Assembly (NCBI GenBank): GCA_026645935.1
Contig: JAPKMP010000008.1
Span: 1-64,000 of the forward strand
Source of the DNA: Candidatus Villigracilaceae bacterium
GTDB lineage: Bacteria > Chloroflexota > Anaerolineae > Anaerolineales > Villigracilaceae
Reading direction: 5' to 3'
Length of the DNA stretch: 64,000 bases
The translations under genes and the position numbers were made by a program. Under the pieces are notes generated by a model. It was given only the letters and a program-made list of their open reading frames with translations. It did no database searches and was not told the origin of the DNA. This document shows positions 61,150 through 64,000 of the stretch, piece by piece (the first letter of the stretch is position 1; each line of letters begins with the position of its first letter).

Positions 61150-62259
61150 CTATGATTTCACCAGATACTCTTCCAAACGCTCCACCGCTTGCGGGAGGTT
61201 TTTGCGTCCCAGACCAAGGCGGAAGTGGTTGTTCATTTCGTCATACATGGTGCCGGGAAGCAGGAGGACTCCAGCCTTTTTGACGAGGTCGGCACAGAAA
61301 GATTCGACATTGCCTTCGAGAAGTCTCGGGAAGCCCATCGAACCCGCCTTCGGGCGATGCCAGGTGAAAAGTGAAGCGTGACGCGTGAAGAGATTGTCAA
61401 TGATAGTTAAGTTGCCCTGGATTATGTTCAGATTTCGCCCGGCAAGCTTCATACGGTGACGAATGGCAACTTCGGCAAGGAACTCACTGGGGGCGGAATT
61501 GCAAATGGTGGTGTAATCTTTCAGTGAAGCCAATTTGTCGTAAAGATCGCGGTTTTTGGTGGCGATCCAACCGATACGCAAACCTGCCAAACCGTACGTT
61601 TTGGACGTGACGCCAAGCGAGACAGCGTGGTCGCCATAGTCCACGGCGGCGGGAAGTCGGTCAGCCGGATTGTATTCGGATTCGCGGTAGACCTCGTCGG
61701 AGAAAAGAAGTAATTTATTTTCTTTTACAAGTTCATTGAGTGAGTCAAAGTCCGCGCGAGGCATGAGATAACCGGTTGGATTGTGCGGCACATTAACGAT
61801 AATCGCTTTTGTCGACGACCGGATGAGGCGGCGCAGTTCATCCAGATCCAACGCCCAGCCGTTCTCTTCGCGCGCACGCCACGGGCTGACAAGGCATCCG
61901 AGTCCCTTTGCCACCTCGCTCAGGGATTGGTAATGCGGCGTCTGGACGATGACATGGTTATTCTCCTTCAAAGCCGCCAACATGAAAAGGTAGATAGCCT
62001 CGTTCGCACCGGAAAAGACCAATATGTCTTCAGGCTTGGTTGTCGAATACATTCCTGCGATCTCCGATCGCAAAGCGGGGCTGCCTAACGATTCAGTGTA
62101 CCCCAGCCAATGCCTTTGGAATTTATCCGCCGCGCCATCTTCGAGGGCAAGCAACTCCGAAATCGACATGGATTCACAATCCGAGGAGCAAAGCAGGAAT
62201 TCGGTGTTAAATTCGTATCTTGCGAAATAACGTTCGAGTTTGAAAGGGGAGAGTAGCAT
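61150..62259 (-). CDS. PLP-dependent aminotransferase (class I/II)
   Basis: 369 residues. Fold type I features: VFSGANEAIYLFMLAAL, VNVPHNPTGYLMPRADF, LLFSDEVYRE and the Schiff-base lysine in GVTSKTYGLAGLRIGW. Also carries a repetitive-DNA-encoded segment (LFTRHASLFTWHR, at 61362-61391). It is slightly shorter than usual at the N-terminus. Substrate unknown; may function with the UbiA-like gene 22 bases downstream, but there is no independent evidence. Confidence 0.88.
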   Translation of the reverse strand: MLLSPFKLERYFARYEFNTEFLLCSSDCESMSISELLALEDGAADKFQRHWLGYTESLGSPALRSEIAGMYSTTKPEDILVFSGANEAIYLFMLAALKENNHVIVQTPHYQSLSEVAKGLGCLVSPWRAREENGWALDLDELRRLIRSSTKAIIVNVPHNPTGYLMPRADFDSLNELVKENKLLLFSDEVYRESEYNPADRLPAAVDYGDHAVSLGVTSKTYGLAGLRIGWIATKNRDLYDKLASLKDYTTICNSAPSEFLAEVAIRHRMKLAGRNLNIIQGNLTIIDNLFTRHASLFTWHRPKAGSMGFPRLLEGNVESFCADLVKKAGVLLLPGTMYDEMNNHFRLGLGRKNLPQAVERLEEYLVKS

Positions 62260-62328
62260 AATAACCTTTTCGACCGCAAAGGGTCATCAAGAGCACAAAG
62301 CAAAACCCCAGCGACACTTTGTGACGAT

Positions 62329-62799
62329 TTATTTCAAAGCCCGCTTCGCATCCCGATAATGAAGTTGATTGTGCAGGTATAACATCTTCACCATTTCGCG
62401 AATGACCGTTTCGCCCAGGAATGGATGCCGCCCCTTGATCTCCAAATCCGAATCCTTCAGTCCGCTTACCCACTGCACAGACTCGGCGCGGGTTTGTTTG
62501 TATTGTTCGATCAGTTCAGCAGGAGACAAATCTTTTGTTTTTTCCTGCTGCGCGGCGTTGTAGCGGTCGATGGAGAAATCAACCGAGGATCCTTCGCCCG
62601 TGGTGCGAATGCGTTCGAAAAGTCGGATCAGTCCGCGCTCTGAGGTGACAAAATGCGAAAGCACATTGCGGATGCTCCACGTGGTCCCTTCGGTGTATAC
62701 ATCAGCATTCCATTGAGCTTCGTTCAATCCTGCAAAGAATGCCGTCATGCGTTCGCCTTCGGTTTTAAGTTTTTCGGCAAGTTCTGGAATTTCAGACAT
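62329..62799 (-). CDS. DinB-family protein
   Basis: 156 residues from the ATG at 62799, which follows CAGGAG. A four-helix bundle with NVLSHFVTSERGL and MVKMLYLHNQLHYRDAKRAL; the metal-binding histidines of DinB/YfiT folds are seen in LSHF and LHNQLH. Possible thiol-S-transferase or metal-dependent hydrolase; no known function in this context. Confidence 0.85.
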   Translation of the reverse strand: MSEIPELAEKLKTEGERMTAFFAGLNEAQWNADVYTEGTTWSIRNVLSHFVTSERGLIRLFERIRTTGEGSSVDFSIDRYNAAQQEKTKDLSPAELIEQYKQTRAESVQWVSGLKDSDLEIKGRHPFLGETVIREMVKMLYLHNQLHYRDAKRALK

Positions 62800-62833
62800 C
62801 CGTTTCTCCTGATAATTTTTCCAACACCAAGGG

Positions 62834-64000
62834 TTATGGTCCGGGAAATTTTGCGTAATTGATCGAGCGTTTTCCCGTTGTCGGGTAGTAATAATCACGA
62901 AACTCAGAAATGCGCTTCACCAAACGTTCGCTATCCTCGAAATCAGGGCGCACATAATAATAATGTGTATCGTACGGACTGTCGCCAAACACGGAGGCGA
63001 GAACATAACCGTTGTCTTCTGCGTACGTTTTGAGCAGAATGGTCATGCTGAACCAGCGCTGGGCAAGATTGGCTTCGGTCAACCGGGGCGGCACGAGCGG
63101 CGAATAATAATCATGGAACATGATGATATGCGGCTTGTTACTGTTGAGATATTCCGCAGTTAAACCATTATGGGCAATAAACTGGTCATTCAATCCCCAC
63201 GTATCGATCGCATCCCAGCCCGAATAATACGGGATCAAGCCCGCCTCGGTCGTTGCGATCAAATAGCCTTTGCCGCGGAAGTCGGACAGCATCTGCGCCA
63301 TCTCCAACCTTCCATCACGCTCGTAGGGTCGGTCACAGGATTGTTGATGCAAGGCGAGGAAGCAATTCTGGAACCATGAATAATAGACGATGCCTCCCGC
63401 AACGCTCATCAATGCGACGATGTACGCGGCTCTTTCCCGGGCTCGAATTTGATTCAGCGCTTCGAGCCTGGGATACCCGATCAGCGGAATCCACGACATC
63501 AGCGCAATGGGCACGATCGCATATTGAAATCGCGCGCCGTAGTTCATCTCGTCGGAGATCAAGCCGAACGCCGCCGCAAAGCCAAGGATGGGCACAAGAT
63601 ACGCGATGGCGGTTTTTGTCGTTTCCCTGGAACGGAAAGAAATGATGTAAGCAAGTGCCATCGGGAGGCACAATCGCAGGGCATTCAGCAGTGAAGAATT
63701 GAAGGTAGCCCAATCCCAGCCTTCCTCCCCCTTCTTGTAGAATGGATTGGGCAAGGGATAACCGAAATAGTCCCAACGCCAGAGGAAGTAAAAGCCGCCT
63801 AATGTGAGAAAAACCGCGCCAAAGACAAAAATAATGGAAAGAGAGTTATTCAGTCCGCGCATGAGGACGATGGAAAGCAAAATCAACGAGGCAAGGATGA
63901 CGCCTTCAGGACGGATCAATCCCATGACGAGACCGTTCAGGGCGAAAGCGAGGGAAAGCCACCAGCGGGGTTGCGGTTTTTTCATTAGAATCAAGCCCAA
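62834..64000 (-). CDS. Membrane protein, probable GT-C glycosyltransferase (N-terminus cut off)
   Basis: At least 388 residues are open to the window end, so the true start lies beyond 64000. About eight hydrophobic segments, then a soluble C-terminal domain from about 240 (LSDFRGKGYLIATTEAGLIPYYSGWDAIDTWGLND). That layout, with YPLPNPFYKKGEEGW in a loop, recalls mycobacterial and Chloroflexota glycosyltransferase-39-like proteins. The family call is tentative because the N-terminal catalytic loop is missing. Confidence 0.6.
   Translation of the reverse strand: MGLILMKKPQPRWWLSLAFALNGLVMGLIRPEGVILASLILLSIVLMRGLNNSLSIIFVFGAVFLTLGGFYFLWRWDYFGYPLPNPFYKKGEEGWDWATFNSSLLNALRLCLPMALAYIISFRSRETTKTAIAYLVPILGFAAAFGLISDEMNYGARFQYAIVPIALMSWIPLIGYPRLEALNQIRARERAAYIVALMSVAGGIVYYSWFQNCFLALHQQSCDRPYERDGRLEMAQMLSDFRGKGYLIATTEAGLIPYYSGWDAIDTWGLNDQFIAHNGLTAEYLNSNKPHIIMFHDYYSPLVPPRLTEANLAQRWFSMTILLKTYAEDNGYVLASVFGDSPYDTHYYYVRPDFEDSERLVKRISEFRDYYYPTTGKRSINYAKFPGP

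Overview
The window most likely comes from a member of the Chloroflexota, probably Anaerolineae. This is inferred from gene content and style: a TIGR03663-type membrane glycosyltransferase carrying NHL repeats, several lipoproteins, paralogous CPBP proteases, type 2 IPP isomerase, and many short interspersed low-complexity tracts. No marker gene in the window settles the taxonomy. Coding density is high, gene strand switches often, and no prophage, IS element or CRISPR array is visible.

Layout. 1-6200 (minus): carotenoid-isomerase-like oxidoreductase (cut by the window edge), aldo/keto reductase, methyltransferase, lipoprotein, EEP-family phosphodiesterase, M20 peptidase. 6331-7049 (minus): an initiator tRNA gene split by a 647-nt group I intron that encodes a PD-(D/E)XK homing endonuclease. 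7210-13507: glycosyltransferase/NHL fusion, succinyl-CoA ligase (sucC, sucD) and acyl carrier protein. 13594-24806 (plus): IPP isomerase, a CoA-transferase whose two subunit genes flank a hydrolase, TPR protein, HAD phosphatase, EamA transporter, STAS protein, rarA and two phosphatases. 24858-29330 (minus): a glutamate-cysteine-ligase/M20 fusion preceded by an aminotransferase with its own promoter, a leader of about 150 nt and a terminator hairpin just before the ribosome binding site. 29332-37009 (minus): MoaD-like/BNR pair, small enzymes, a Cys-rich FGE-domain lipoprotein, a second lipoprotein and an acyl-CoA synthetase. 37150-38051 (plus): two zinc-ribbon membrane proteins. 38040-44855 (minus): radical SAM protein, F420-type nitroreductase, YIP1 protein, alpha/beta hydrolase and four CPBP proteases. 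45103-53439 (plus): upp, then an operon-like run with TfoX, ICMT-like methyltransferase, Zn-alcohol dehydrogenase, FGGY kinase, sphingosine-1-phosphate-lyase-like enzyme, FAAH-like amidase and a methyltransferase interrupted by two tandem in-frame TGA codons. 53487-64000: lipoprotein esterase, CPA2 antiporter, acetyltransferase, hydroxyproline dehydratase, moeA, UbiA-like protein, aminotransferase, DinB protein and a truncated membrane glycosyltransferase.

Most notable: (1) the methyltransferase at 52660-53394, where tandem TGA codons are followed at the right distance by a perfect hairpin with a GG-starting loop, as expected of a bacterial SECIS; (2) the intron-split tRNA-fMet with its endonuclease; (3) the ligase-peptidase fusion with its attenuator-like leader; (4) the S1P-lyase/amidase operon; (5) low-complexity tracts of the same types both between genes and inside reading frames. 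Functional calls rest on motif recognition by eye; no database search was run.
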